From: Stenogyne calaminthoides
Lineage: Eukaryota > Streptophyta > Magnoliopsida > Lamiales > Lamiaceae
NCBI GenBank assembly: GCA_037126765.1
Contig: JBBCBC010000025.1
Span: forward strand, 15,308,175-15,372,174
DNA length: 64,000 nt
Direction: 5' to 3'
Each line of letters starts with the position of its first letter. Position 1 is the stretch's first letter. A program made the position numbers and the translations under genes. The notes beneath the pieces are model-generated. The model saw only the letters and a list, made by a program, of their open reading frames with translations. It was not told the origin of the DNA and searched no databases. Positions 12,429 to 24,056 of the stretch are shown piece by piece.

Positions 12429-13482
12429 TCATACCGAAGTGACCTTTCTTTTGCAATTATAACATCTGTTGGTATCATCATCCTGATCATTTTCTTCCTT
12501 GGACTTGGAGTCCTTCCTTTTGGATGAAAATCCTTCAGCTTTCAGGTCCTTCTTCTTCTCAATTGATCTGTCCTCAGGTTTCTTCTGGTACTTGTGGTTC
12601 CTGTAATAGCTTTTGTATTTTCCAAATCTACTATTAAGTTTGTCAAACCTCCTTGCCACCAGTGCTAGCTTTTCCTCAAGCTCATCCTGATTTTTGGCAA
12701 GGGGGTTCTCAGACTCTCTAGTTTTACAGGTTTTATCTTTGGCTTTTAAAGCCACATTCTTACTAGATATGAATCATCTTTGCTGTCAGCCTTTTTGGAT
12801 TTCTTATCAATTACAAATTCATAGGCCTTCAGCTCAGTGAAGACTTGTTGGTATGGCATTGAATTAATGTTTTTGGTGTTTTCAATCACCACTGCATGAA
12901 TATCCCATTTCTTAGAAAGACCTCTAAGAATTTTCAATGCAACTTCTCTTTGTGGATATTTCTTTCCAAGTGCATTTAGATCATTCATGATGCTAGTGAA
13001 TCTGACTTCCAATTTGTCCATTGATTCACCTTCATCCATTTCAAAACTATCAAACTTTCCAATTGCCACTAAAAGTTTGTTTTCTTTTATATGATATGTG
13101 CCTTGGCACATTACAGCTAGTGTATCCCAAATCTCTTTAGCAGTATTACAGTGAGAGATCATTCCCATCACACCATCATCAATTGTACTGTATAGTGTGT
13201 CTTTTGCAATGTAGTCTAGATTGACTAACTTTCTCTCCTCAGAGTCACTTGGTCATCGACTTAGGAAATTCTCGCTTTCTAGGATCAATTCTCTCATCTT
13301 CTGCTCCTCCGATTCACCACAAGAAATTGGAATGGTCCTTGAGAGACCACTCTCCACATACGCTCATGTTTGGAATACAGGTGAGCCTGCATTCTCAGTC
13401 TCCATAAATCATAGTTCTCCACTGAGAACATGGAAAGTTTTTTAGAAGACATTTTTATCTGATCTTTTGAAAAGAAAAACAA
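12429..13482 (-). pseudogene. Element A gag (capsid and nucleocapsid)
   Basis: The likely start is the Met at 13452 (MSSKKLSMFSVENYDLWRL) with an upstream in-frame Met at 13482. The capsid domain of the copia gag type continues at 13171-12746 (AKEIWDTLAVMCQGTYHIKE, NALGKKYPQREVALKILRGL). The nucleocapsid piece at 12755-12429 ends in a CCHC zinc knuckle, CYNCKRK. A one-base frame change in the middle of the knuckle removes its His and last Cys from this frame. A further frame change lies near 13290. Confidence 0.88.
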
Positions 13483-13570
13483 TCAGCAAATAAGATCAGT
13501 TCAGATAGACCACAAGTATTTTTTTGAAAATAAAACTTTGGTCAACAAAGCATGGGTCAAGTTGAACCAC

Positions 13571-13585
13571 CGCTCCCGATACCAC
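13571..13585 (-). other. Element A primer-binding site (tRNA-iMet)
   Basis: Immediately inside the 5' LTR the minus strand reads TGGTATCGGGAGCGG. This is close to the plant initiator-Met tRNA 3' complement TGGTATCAGAGC used by most copia elements. Confidence 0.85.
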
Positions 13586-13586
13586 T

Positions 13587-15598
13587 TGTTGGTCCCGGCA
13601 AAAACGAGTCTTACACGTGTATGGGGGGGGAATACACGTGTTCAGTGTTTTTAAAACTTTTACTTACTGAGGTCAGCTTGGGTCAGATAATCCTGAAGAT
13701 TAGGTTCTGAGAAGCACAAATCGCTCGAGTTAAAATCTCATCGAGAGATGGTGATCCCGAAATGCTTTTCGAGATACCTCGAGATAATCCCAACCGAGTC
13801 CTCGAAAGTCGAGATCCTTGAGATGCGGATCGATAACTAACTTCATCAACCCTCGGAAGAGTACGTTCACTTTGGTAACTATCTGTTCTAGCTACTCAGT
13901 CGTGCGGAATGGTTGGCCCTTAGTTTATACTCGTTTTAAGCTTTGCTGAAAAACCTTCCTGAATGGAGTTAGTGATTAAGCTTTGATTCAATTACATGCA
14001 ACTTCAGTGGATTGATTCCAACCGAATATCAGTGAAAAGTATGCTTTCAAAATCAAGTCAATGTAATTAAGCCTGCACGATAAGGAAAGCAATAAACAAC
14101 ACAACAATTATAGTGGTTCGAGGAGACTCAAGCTCCTACATCCACTCTCTCCGATCCTCGATAAATTCACTAATCACTTCGAGCTTTTACGACTACCTCG
14201 CATAGTTTACTTTACTCAACTCGCCCCGAGTTTTCGACTACTCCACGTGTTTACTTACTCAACCCGACCTTGAGCTTTACGACTACCTCCGTAGTTTACT
14301 TACTCAAACACAAACAAAGCTTTCGGACTACCCCTCAGAGCTTACTAACTTCTCCTCTAGAGTTTTTCTTGACTACTCCGCGTAGTTTACTAACTCTTTA
14401 CAACTCTTCTCACCAACAAACACACTCCAACTACCTTCTCAAGGGTTTGGGGTTTCTCGGTTGGTTTCCAACTAGGATGAGATATCCTTTACAATGAAGC
14501 ACAATGCAAAGGGTTAGGATATCTCAACTAAGCTTTGGATAAATCTTATCAAGCTAGGCTTAGTTTAGTGAGCTCTCTTCAATATAGAAGCACTTGGGAA
14601 ATTCTAAGTTTTTCGAGTGCTTTAACTTTTGCGAGAATAAGTTTGAGCTCTTGAGTTGCGTATAAATTTCCCGTAACCTTACAATGTAGAGGGTCACCAA
14701 TATTTATAGGCATACACCAAGGTCACTCTTGAAAACTATCCGTTGGAGAGATAGCTTCGTGAGTTTCCTCTAAAGGTGTGTGAGGAACGGCTATATTTAG
14801 GGTTTGAAACTCCCTAACACGTTTTAGGCAATAGCCTTTCATGTAGCCGGTCTTCACTTTTTGCAGTCTGGAACTTTTGTACATCTGACATCTTTTTTCA
14901 AATGACCATCACTATCGATTATCGGTATGGTACAATCTTTGTCTTCCTCTTTTTGACTTTTGTCTCCAGTTAAAGGTAGACACCTTCAACGGCTCTTTTG
15001 GTTACAAACTCTGAGTTTGATATAACCTTAACAACACTTCTGACTTAGTTCCTTTTGTCTGCATGGGAATGTCTTGGGCAATATCTATTTTCTAAGGAAT
15101 CGCGATCTTCTCAGTATTGCATCCTTCAGATAGATATATTTCAGTGCCTTGGAACATTCAGGTTTATACTGAGCATTCAATTACATTCTTCGAAGTCTTG
15201 ATAATTATCGTGCCTTCATATTCTTGATCTTCGATCTTGATCTTGATCTTGCGTCTTCGAGTCTTCGAGTCGCCGTGGTTTTCTCGAGTCTTCGAGTCTT
15301 CGAGATATACCGACCGATACATCAATCTTCATGTTTGAGTCTTCGCCTCTCGCTTCCCTCGAAGTCTTCGTAACCTTCGATTTTTATATATCGAAACTTG
15401 AAAACATATCGAGTTCTTCAGAGTCTTCAGAATCTATCCTGAACTATATCTGCTGACTATACATTTTGTAGATAACATCCTGAATACTCTAAAACTGAAT
15501 CCTGACTCAACTTATCAAGATCATTCTGAACATGTCATACTCAGGGGTTTTGGGATCTAATCAAACTCATATACCTTTATTAAATTCATCTCCCAACA
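13587..15598 (-). repeat. Element A 5' LTR
   Basis: Starts TGTTGGTCCC on the plus strand and ends CTCCCAACA. It matches 1072-3086 over its length, but with many small differences concentrated at CTG/CAG versus CG-containing words. Several copies of the GACTACTCCGCGTAGTTTAC-type motif lie at 14190-14400. Confidence 0.93.
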
Positions 15599-16976
15599 TT
15601 TTCCAACACATGAAATTACACCTGGGGATGAAAAATTCATCCCCTATTTATAATACTAGGGGTGGTCAAAAATTTGACCTAGGAATAGGATGGGAAAATC
15701 TTTTTCTTGATCTCCAAGAAATCTTGAATATATCAAATATATTCTTTTCTCCATAATAAAATATTCCACAAAATTCCACAAAATTCCAAAAATTCCACCT
15801 CCTAATATTAAGGATATTTTCGAAAATTTCAACTAGTTAGGAAAGAAATAAGATCTTTGACTTTTCTTGAATTTATGGGATAAACTTGTATTCCAAGAAT
15901 ACATATTCCATAAAATCTTTCCAAGAAAAACAAGAAAATCTTTTCTCTCTTCCTACCCAATATTTTCGAAAATAAATGAGGAAAAATAAGGAAAATATTT
16001 TCTTCTCCTTTTCATTAATTGGACTTTAGTTTGGGCTATTTGAGGGGCCTTTAGGAGAATTAAGATTGGACCTCCAATGGGCTATGAAGCTTTAATATTT
16101 AGCCAAAATATTATTCAAGCCCATTAATATTAATTTACTCCACTATAAAATTAATATTGAACTATCCATCTTAACCCACATTACGACTTCACAATAATAT
16201 GGCTCCCATCATTATTTCCCGCGTTTAAGATTATCTTAGTCCACTAATTAATTAAGCCAATGAACAAGCTCTATATTAATTAATATCTTTGTCCTTGGAG
16301 TAAAGACAACTCAACATTATTATCCATACCGAAAATAAATTTCCACTTGCAAGAATTGGTATGATAAAGATTCTGAGCCCACCAAGGGGACAAATCAAGC
16401 AAGCCGTACTTGCACGCGATTCTCCGTATTAAATCTTAGCAATCGTCATGTAATTAATAATATTGCCCAAGATACAAGGTATTGAATCACATTGCTTCTC
16501 TTTCCAACATAAGTCAAAGCAATAGTTATTAATTTCATACGATCCTATTTAAGGGACGAAGATTAAGAAATAACGAACCACTGAGGTCTAATTCTTGTAT
16601 ATTCAGTACCGAAGAATTTATCCTCCTGTAGGTCCTATTCAGTGCATCATAATGCACTAGTGTAATCCCTTGGTCAAGACAAGCCAATCCGAGCCTTACA
16701 CTTCAACCTTTCATGATGGGTTGTTCATTTTCATCTGGGTCGTGAATTTGTACTTATTCACGAGGAACTGTTAATTTGATCTTTTGTGATCTAGTATCAC
16801 CAAATTAACTACAACGTAACACATACTGACTTTATCGAACGGGTATGCAGTAAATATATATAACATTCATTCATATTTAATGTAACATGTGATAAATAAT
16901 TTATTTTAGTAAAATAAATAAGAAATTCAGTTTGGTTATACAAAGTAAAAACATACTTTTCAGTATAACCCCAACA
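15599..16976 (-). repeat. Element B 3' LTR, proximal part
   Basis: Continues the LTR fragment at 709-1071 after the element A insertion. It matches 22713-24056. It ends ACCCCAACA, followed by the complement of the purine tract AGTGGGAGAT at 16977. Confidence 0.93.
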
Positions 16977-17225
16977 ATCTCCCACTTATACTCAAAGTCT
17001 GCTTTTAAGTATACTACAACATGTCTCCTGTTCTATGTGACATCTAATGTCACCCCACACGAACCTAATAATATTTCTCCCACATATACTCAAAGAAGAT
17101 TGGCAATGCTCTTGACATCCATTCCTCCCATATGTCTCTCGAATGTACTCTGAGGCAGACCCTTTGTGAATGGATCTGCTAGGTTGTCTTTAGACGCAAT
17201 CTTTGCCACCTTTATGTCTCATCTC
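16977..17225 (-). other. Element B 3' end: polypurine tract and pol tail
   Basis: On the minus strand this reads out of RNase H into the tail corresponding to 34928-35086 of element D, ending in the polypurine tract AAGTGGGAGAT directly before the LTR. Confidence 0.7.
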
Positions 17226-18610
17226 TTAACGATTTCTCGTATAAGATGTTATTTTCTTTCTATGTGTTTGCTGGCCTTGTGGGCTCTCGGCTCCTGGCTC
17301 CCTAGAATTTGCAATTGCTCCGGCATTATCACAGTAAATCGTGATCGTGCTGGGCACCGGAACGACGTCCAAGTCGACCAGGAAGTTCTTGAGCCAAACC
17401 GCTTCTTTCGCTGCTTCACAAGCAGCTACATATTCGGCTTCCATGGTAGAATCGGCGATGCATTTATGCTTAACGCTTCTCCAAGTCGTGGCTCCTCCCC
17501 CCATACAAAACACACTACCCGAGGTTAACTTTCTGGAGTCTATGTCTGATTGGAAATCTGAGTCCGTATAACCGATGGGGATTAGACTGTTCGATTGATA
17601 AACTAACATTATGTCCCGTGTCCTCTTCAGATACTTCAGAATGTTCTTAACCGCAATCCAATGCTCTTTCCCAGGGTTACTTTGATATCTTGTCACCATT
17701 CCTACTGCGTAGCAGATATCAGGTCTTGTGCACAACATCGCGTACATGAGGCTTCCCACAGCTGAAGCATAAGGAATGCCCTTCATGTCATCTATTTCCT
17801 TTTGTGTCTTAGGACACATTTTCTTGGATAGATGGATTCCGTGTATGAAAGGTACAAAACCTTTCTTGGAATCTTGCATGCTGAATCTCTTCAAAACGGT
17901 TTCTATGTACGAAGCTTACAAAAGCCTGATCATCTTTTTCTTGCGATCTCGAGTAATCTTGATCCCTAGGATGTGACCGGCTTCTCCCAAGTCCTTCATA
18001 TCAAACTATTTTGACAGCCATGCCCTTACATCTGACAAAGTCTTTACATCGTTCTCGATGAGCAGAATGTTGTCTACGTATAGTACCAAGAATACCAAGG
18101 CAGTTCCGTCACACTTTTTATACACACAACTTTCGAAACTGTTTTGATCAAAACCGTAGGATTTTATAACTTGATCAAAACACTGATTCCAAGCACGGGA
18201 TGCTTGCTTTAGCCCGTAAATGAACTTCTTTAGTTGTAAACCAGATGCTCTTGGCCTTTTTCAATGAAGCCTTCGGGTTGTTGCATATAGATCTCTTCAT
18301 CAAGACTTCCGTTGAGGAAAGCTGTCTTAACATCAATTTGCCAGATCTCAAAATCTAGGTGCGCAACAATCGACAAGAGAATTCGGATGGACTTGAGCAT
18401 GGCTACGGGCGAAAAAGTTTCTTCATAGTCGATCCCTTCTTTCTGAGTGTACCCTTTCGCCACGAGTCTTACCTTAAAGGTTTCAACCTTTCCGTCCGGG
18501 CCCCTTTTTCTCTTGTATACCCACTTGCATCCAATGGGTTTTATCCCATTAAGTGGTTTGACTAGCTCCCACACTTTATTGTGATCCATTGAACCCATCT
18601 CAGCTTCCAT
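17226..18610 (-). pseudogene. Element B reverse transcriptase and RNase H
   Basis: RT starts at 18610 (KPIGCKWVYKRKRGPDG, DYEETFSPVAMLKSIRI, QIDVKTAFLNGSLDEEIYMQ). The frame is lost near 18230, and the YVDD region around 18060-18090 is in a broken frame. The 17894-17226 piece contains ASAVGSLMYAMLCTRPDICY and the RNase H motifs GYTDSDFQSDIDSRKLTSG, STMEAEYVAACEAAKEAVWL and YCDNAGAIANSREP, after which a frameshift garbles the C-terminus. It is close to the pol of element D, so both belong to one lineage. Confidence 0.9.
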
Positions 18611-18619
18611 TGCTGTTTG

Positions 18620-19827
18620 TCAAGATGTCGCATCCTTGTCCTGGATCGCCTCGTTGTAGGACCATGGATCTAATTCTTCTCCTGAGATCAAGTCCGACGA
18701 CTCTCTGATCCCTAAGAATCGCTCGGGTTGTCTGACAACCCTCCCACTACGACAAGGTTCCGGTTGTGTAGGCGTGACGCGTGGTATGTCTTCTTGTACA
18801 GTTGGCAATGGAGTTGGCCCCTTAAGTTTTTTCAAGGTAATCTCGCTTCTAGGCTTTCTATCGTTCATATAGTCTTCTTCCAAAAATCTAAAGTGCGTAC
18901 TGATTAAGACCTTTTGATCTTCGGGACCATAGAACATGCATCCCTTCGTTCCTTCGGGGTATCTTATAAACAACCTTAATTCCAAACGTGCATCCAATTT
19001 CCCGGCTTCCCTATCCAACACATATGCCGGACACCCCCAGATCTTCATGTGTCCTAACTGGGCTTGCGCCCTGTCCACAACTCCCTTGGATGGCACTAAA
19101 TTCAGAATATAAGCCGTTGTTTGCAAGGCGCAACCCCAAAACGATTTTGGTAAATCCGCATAACTCATCATTGATCTTACAATTTCTAGAAGCGTTATGT
19201 TTCTTCGTTCTGCAACCCCGTTTTGTTGAGGGGTACGGTGCGATCAATCGATGCAAAATCCTTCTTCCGACAGGTAGTTCAAAAATTCATCGCTGAGGTA
19301 TTCTCCTCCACGATCGGATCGTAGAAACTTGATACGCTTTTCCTTATGATACTCTGCTTGAGCCTTAAATTCTTTGAATTTATCAAAGGTCTCAGATTTA
19401 TGCTTCATTAGGAAAATGTATCCATAGTGTGAGTAATCATCGATAAACGTAACGAAATACTCGTAGCCATCTCTTGCTTTGATTTGCATTGGACCACATA
19501 CATTGGTGTGAACGATCTCCAACACTTCTTTAGCTCTAAGCCCCTTGGCTCCAAATGCCCTCTTGGTCATCTTACCCTCCAAACATGATTCACAAGTTGG
19601 AAATGGTTCAACCAGAAAGACTCCAATGAACCATCTTGGACCAACCTTTGGATCCTTTTTGGATTAATATGACCTAATCTTAGATGCCAAAGAAGTGTCT
19701 CGTTCACATTGGTCGAACGTTTCGTTTTGCTTGAAATAGTAGATGAGTTATAGGATGCATTGTGTGTGTGGTGTGCACAGTTAATAATGTAGAGATTGTT
19801 CCGTAATGTTCCATGAAAGATAACCAC
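18620..19827 (-). pseudogene. Element B integrase
   Basis: Pieces in order are 19827-19567 (LLWHLRLGHINPKRIQRLV, zinc-binding region), 19582-19244 (catalytic core with FVTFIDDYSHYGYIFLMKH and SDRGGEYLSDEFLNYLSEEG) and 19171-18620 (MMSYADLPKSFWGCAL, GCPAYVLDREAGKLD, HFRFLEEDYMNDRKP). The core contains two catalytic acidic residues in view; the third falls at the frame break near 19244. No intact polyprotein remains. Confidence 0.9.
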
Positions 19828-20830
19828 ATCGTTATGAAAAATAGTAACATGTTTATTAAAACGAACATAATATCCATCAGCAAATAGTTTTGAAACTAAA
19901 ATAAGGTTTTTACAAAAATAGGAACATAAAGAACATCTCTTAAAATTAAACTCTTGTCTTCAAAAGACAATTGCACGTCTCCCACTACTTCAGCTGCCAC
20001 TCTCGTAGCATCGCCTAGCGCGATGAGGATCTCACTTCCACTAAGTTGTCGGGTCCGCTTGAACCCGTGAAGTAAACATGATTAGTGGACCCCGTATCCA
20101 TTACCCATGAATGGGTAGCATAAGCCGCTAAATAAGTTTCAACAACTAGTGCTTGAGAATTACCTTTCTTTCCATTCCGCTTGGGATTGGAACAGGCCGA
20201 CATCCAGTGTCCTCTTTTACCGCAGTTGAAACACTTCCTTTTTGGATTTTCCTTGACCCCACCAGCATTCCTCATCTTTGTTGGGGTTATATCCCAACAA
20301 TCTTACCATTGCCCTTGGCAACAGTTGAGTTTGATTGCTTATGGCTTTTGGTCCTCTTCTTCTTCTTGCCTTCCCTTGGCCTATAAAATGAAGACGAACC
20401 ACTTGTCGTCAAAGCTTGAGTTTTGTGCTCCATCAATGTCCAAGACCAAAGCTTGCAAAAAATCATCTAGCGAGGCCAAATTGCTCAAAAACTTTTGAAC
20501 AGAGAGCGGAGTACCAAAGAACCTCAAGTTTGTTCAGATGGGCCATCAATTTTGAGGATGTAATCCCTTACGGGATTGCCCTCCACCATTTTTAGCGACG
20601 ACATCTCTCGCAAGATGATCTGACGAGCCCCACATTTTTGACTCGTCAGTTGGCTCATCTAATTTTGGTGTGTCAAGAATCCACTTGTGCTTTTGTGCAG
20701 TTAGGACAATCATAACTTTTGTTTCCAATCAACATAGTCTCCTATATAATTCTATTGACTTTAAGTATATAAACAGTGGATTAAAAGGCTACGACATGCT
20801 GAACTGAAATAAACACACATCTTGTTTCGA
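19828..20830 (-). pseudogene. Element B gag and protease remnant
   Basis: The gag start corresponds to about 20810 on the minus strand, but the third codon is a TAG stop where element D has CAA. A partial gag frame is at 20728-20546 (HKWILDTPKLDEPTDESKMW); most of the capsid region seen in element D (29500-29950) is deleted. The 20275-20015 piece carries a complete CCHC zinc knuckle (CFNCGKRGHWMSAC) and the protease active site WVMDTGSTNHV. The capsid deletion makes it non-functional. Confidence 0.85.
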
Positions 20831-22336
20831 TATCCGGATCAACACAAAGAAAATCACATAATTCGATCACATGATTCATATCGAAATCTCAAAAAAATAT
20901 GAACATGCATCAGCCAACATCTCAAAACAATTTTAAATGAGCCTCTTGGGAGGGTCAACATTTAAATCATATTTAAGCAGGTTACGAACAAGAACAGTTA
21001 CAAACCTTTAATTAAAAAAATAATAATTGGCTCCCACTTGACCAATATAAAATTGACAGGGACTTCGGTGAAGTATATGCATATCAATTTTATACCTAAG
21101 TAATAACCATGATTAAATACAGAATTACTACTTCGTTTTGATCGAGCCTCTTGGGAGGGTCATCGTCGCCACTAATAATAATTCACAATCATCCTTTTGA
21201 GAATTTATTCATGTGAAAGCTTTCTTTTGGCTGTCCCTTAGGGGAATTTCTCCAAAAGATTTCACAAATAAATAAATCATGGAGGTCAAAATTAATTCGA
21301 TTAAAAAATGAATTAATTGTTTAAAACATACTTAGTAATTTTTGAATTTGAGATTTTTCGTTGAGCAATTCTCATGCAAACACATTTAAACAAATTAAAT
21401 AAAGCATAAGAAAATACAACAATAAATCAAGCAAAGCAGAAAAATAAACATATTGGGCACAAATTATCCAATTGTCATGGTTTGATTTTTCTTGGCTTGA
21501 TTTTGAAGAAACGCGTCTTGAGTTTCTCCCACTCGTTTTTCTCGAAAAGAACTCCGTCTCGAAATGCCACGCCAAGTAGCTCGCAGCCGGGATGCACTCC
21601 CGAATCCGACCGGACCCTTGGCCGAGCGACCGCACCCATGCGCCTAGGCACAGCGCTCGCCGCCTCTTGGATCTCTCGGCAGCCTCGTTAGGAGGTGGGC
21701 GGGTCGCTCCCATGAGCGCCCCCGTCCTCCTCCTCCGTCCTGTCCGCCCAATCTCGTCCGCCCGCTTCCCGTCCGCGCCTCGCGTCTCGACACCGGTGCC
21801 TCTCTTAACTGGTCCCACTGCACGTCAGCGCCTGCGTGCATGCCGATCCTTCGCCTTTGGCGCGCTCGCCTGGCAGCGCCGCCCATGCGTGTTCCGGGCG
21901 ATCCGCCCGACGCTGGCGTCGTGCTCGTTCTCCTCCGCTTAGCGACGTCTGCGTCGTCGCGTGCCCTCCTTAAGACGTTTAAGCTCGATGCACGTCGCCG
22001 TACCTGTTCCCTGATCCATTTTAATTTCTCGTTTCTGTCTTCGTCTTCGATCAGGTTGCAATTTATTTTACAAAATAAATAAACCTAAATCTAGACTAGT
22101 CTATTATATTGAACAAATCAAATAGCCTAATCTAATCGTGGATTTTCTCACGAGAAAAATAAATTCGAACGAGTCGAATTAAAACCATTCATACTCATGA
22201 AATAAATAAACACATTAAATACCATGACAATTGGGTACCTGCAAAATAGATCTAACAATTCTACTATCCAATTTTCAATAAAATTTAATGGCCAACATAA
22301 TTTAAATAACAATTTAAATACAGAGCTCGAAATCGA
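20831..22336 (-). other. Element B untranslated leader with GC-rich block
   Basis: Non-coding leader between primer site and gag. A GC- and CpG-rich block occupies roughly 21540-22010, in sharp contrast to AT-rich flanks. Open frames across it on both strands are Arg/Ala/Pro-rich and mutually overlapping, which is expected of GC-rich non-coding DNA. Element E has a block at the same place (62740-63240) but with little sequence similarity. Confidence 0.7.
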
Positions 22337-22351
22337 GGCTCTGATACCAGT
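22337..22351 (-). other. Element B primer-binding site (tRNA-iMet)
   Basis: Minus strand ACTGGTATCAGAGCC directly after the 5' LTR is an exact match to the usual plant initiator-Met primer complement. Confidence 0.93.
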
Positions 22352-24056
22352 TGTTGGGAAATTAGGGGTGCCCGGATCTATTCGAGTTGAATTTAAATAC
22401 ATATTTAAATTAATCAATGAATTACTAACATGAATTAATCCTAAACCAATTCAACATAATAATTAATAAGCAAATAAACATCACGCGTACACGTATTTCA
22501 CGTAAAACCTAAGCATGCGGAATCTAGGAATTACGTAAATACTAACCTCTCGTAGAGACAACCGCTGAGACGATGGATCAACCCAAAGTACCTTCTCAAA
22601 TATGTCCCACGTCCATGAACGTAATCCGGTGGGAGGATTATCAACGAACGATTTTAATCTTAAAAAGAGAAAATAAAATATTTGGCTACCACCTTTGTGG
22701 ATTTCTAATTTTTCCAACACATGGAATTGCACTTGGGGATGAAAAATTCATCCCCTATTTATAATACTAGGGGTGGTCGAAAATTTGACCTAGGAATAGG
22801 ATGAGAAAATCTTTTTCTTGATCTCCAAGAAATCTTGAATATATCCAATATATTATTTTCTCCATAATAAAATATTCCATTAAATTCCACCTCCTAATAT
22901 TAAGGATTTTTTCGAAAATTTCAATTAGTTAGGAAAGAAATAATATCTTTGACTTTTCTTGAATTTATGGGATAAACTTGTATTCCAAGAATACATATTC
23001 CATAAAATCAAGAAAATATTTTCTCTCTTCCTACCCAATATTTTCGAAAATAAATGAGGAAAAATAAGGCAAAATATTTTCTTCTCCTTTTCATTAATTG
23101 GACTTTAGTTTGGGCTATTTGAGGGGCCTTTAGGAGAATTAAGATTGAACCTCCAATGGGTTATGAAGCTTTAATATTTAGCCAAAATATTATTCAAGCC
23201 CATTAATATTAATTTACTCCACTATAAAATTAATATTGAACTATCCATCTTAACCCACATTACGACTTCACAATAATATGGCTCCCGGTCATTATTTCCC
23301 GTGTTTAAGATTATTTTAGTCCACTAATTAATTAAGCCACTGAACAAGCTCTGTATTAATTAATATCTTTGTCCTTGGAGTAAAGACAGCACAACATTAT
23401 TATTCATACCGGAAATAAATTTCCACTTGCAAGATTTGGTATGATAAAGATTCTGAGCCCACCAAGGGGATAAATCAAGCAAGCCGTACTTGCACGCGAT
23501 TCTTCGTATTAAATCTTAGCAATCATCATGTAATTAATAATATTGCCCAAGATACAAGGTATCAAATCACATTGATTCTCTTCCCATCATAAGTCAAAGC
23601 AATAGTTATTAATTTCATACGATCCTATTTAAGGGACGAAGATTAAGAAATAACGAACCACTGAGGTCTAATTCTTGTATATTCAGTACCGAAGAATTTA
23701 TCCTCCTATAGGTCCTATTCAGCGCATCATAATGCACTAGTGTAATCCCTTGGTCAAGACAAGCCAATCCGAGCCTTACACTTCAACCTTTCATGATGGG
23801 TTGTTCATTTCCATCTGGGTCGTGAATTTGTACTTAGTCACGAGGAACTGTTAATTTGATCTTTTGTGATCTGGTATCACCAAATTAGCTACAACGTAAC
23901 ACATACTGACTTTATCGAACGGGTATGCAGTAAATATATATAACATTCATTCATATTTAATGCAGCATGTGATAAATAATTTATTTCAGTAAAATAAATA
24001 AGAAATTCAGTTTGGTTATACAAAGTAAAAGCATACTTTTCAGTATAACCCCAACA
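22352..24056 (-). repeat. Element B 5' LTR
   Basis: 1,705 bp, TGTTGGGAAA at the left and ACCCCAACA at the right. It aligns with 709-1071 joined to 15599-16976. Confidence 0.93.

Larger units (their letters stand above)
1072..15598 (-). mobile_element. Element A: large Sirevirus-like Ty1/copia retrotransposon
   Basis: A 14.5-kb element inserted in the 3' LTR of element B with a perfect 5-bp duplication TTTTC (1067-1071 and 15599-15603). The LTRs are about 2,015 bp (1072-3086 and 13587-15598). The primer site is at 13571-13585 and the polypurine tract at 3087-3101. The minus-strand order is gag, long coiled-coil linker, integrase, RT, RNase H, then a long extra ORF. The RT (IYVDDIIFGS and FEMSMMGEM motifs), the size, the coiled-coil gag extension, the extra 3' ORF and multiple tract-like motifs all fit the Sirevirus lineage. 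Numerous frameshifts and stops are present; some could be consensus errors. Confidence 0.93.
709..24056 (-). mobile_element. Element B: Ty1/copia LTR retrotransposon, interrupted by element A
   Basis: The element is about 8.8 kb once the inserted element A is subtracted. It has 1.7-kb LTRs (5' LTR 22352-24056; 3' LTR 15599-16976 plus 709-1071), termini TGTTGGGG and CCCAACA, a tRNA-iMet primer site at 22337-22351 and a purine tract next to the 3' LTR at 16977-16990. Domain order on the minus strand is gag, protease, integrase, RT, RNase H, which defines Ty1/copia. The 4-bp GACG flanks both ends (705-708 and 24057-24060). Coding is broken in many places, including a stop at gag codon 3, so the element is not autonomous. 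Confidence 0.93.

Noticed and set aside
13571..13585. tRNA-Met gene at the TGGTATC sequences
   Set aside because: Only the short 3' complement is present next to LTRs, as expected for primer-binding sites. No cloverleaf. The same applies at 22337, 43512 and 62424.
21372..21942. Arg/Ala/Pro-rich frames of 116-148 codons in the element B leader
   Set aside because: Open on both strands only because the block is GC-rich. No domain, and the sequence is not conserved in element E.
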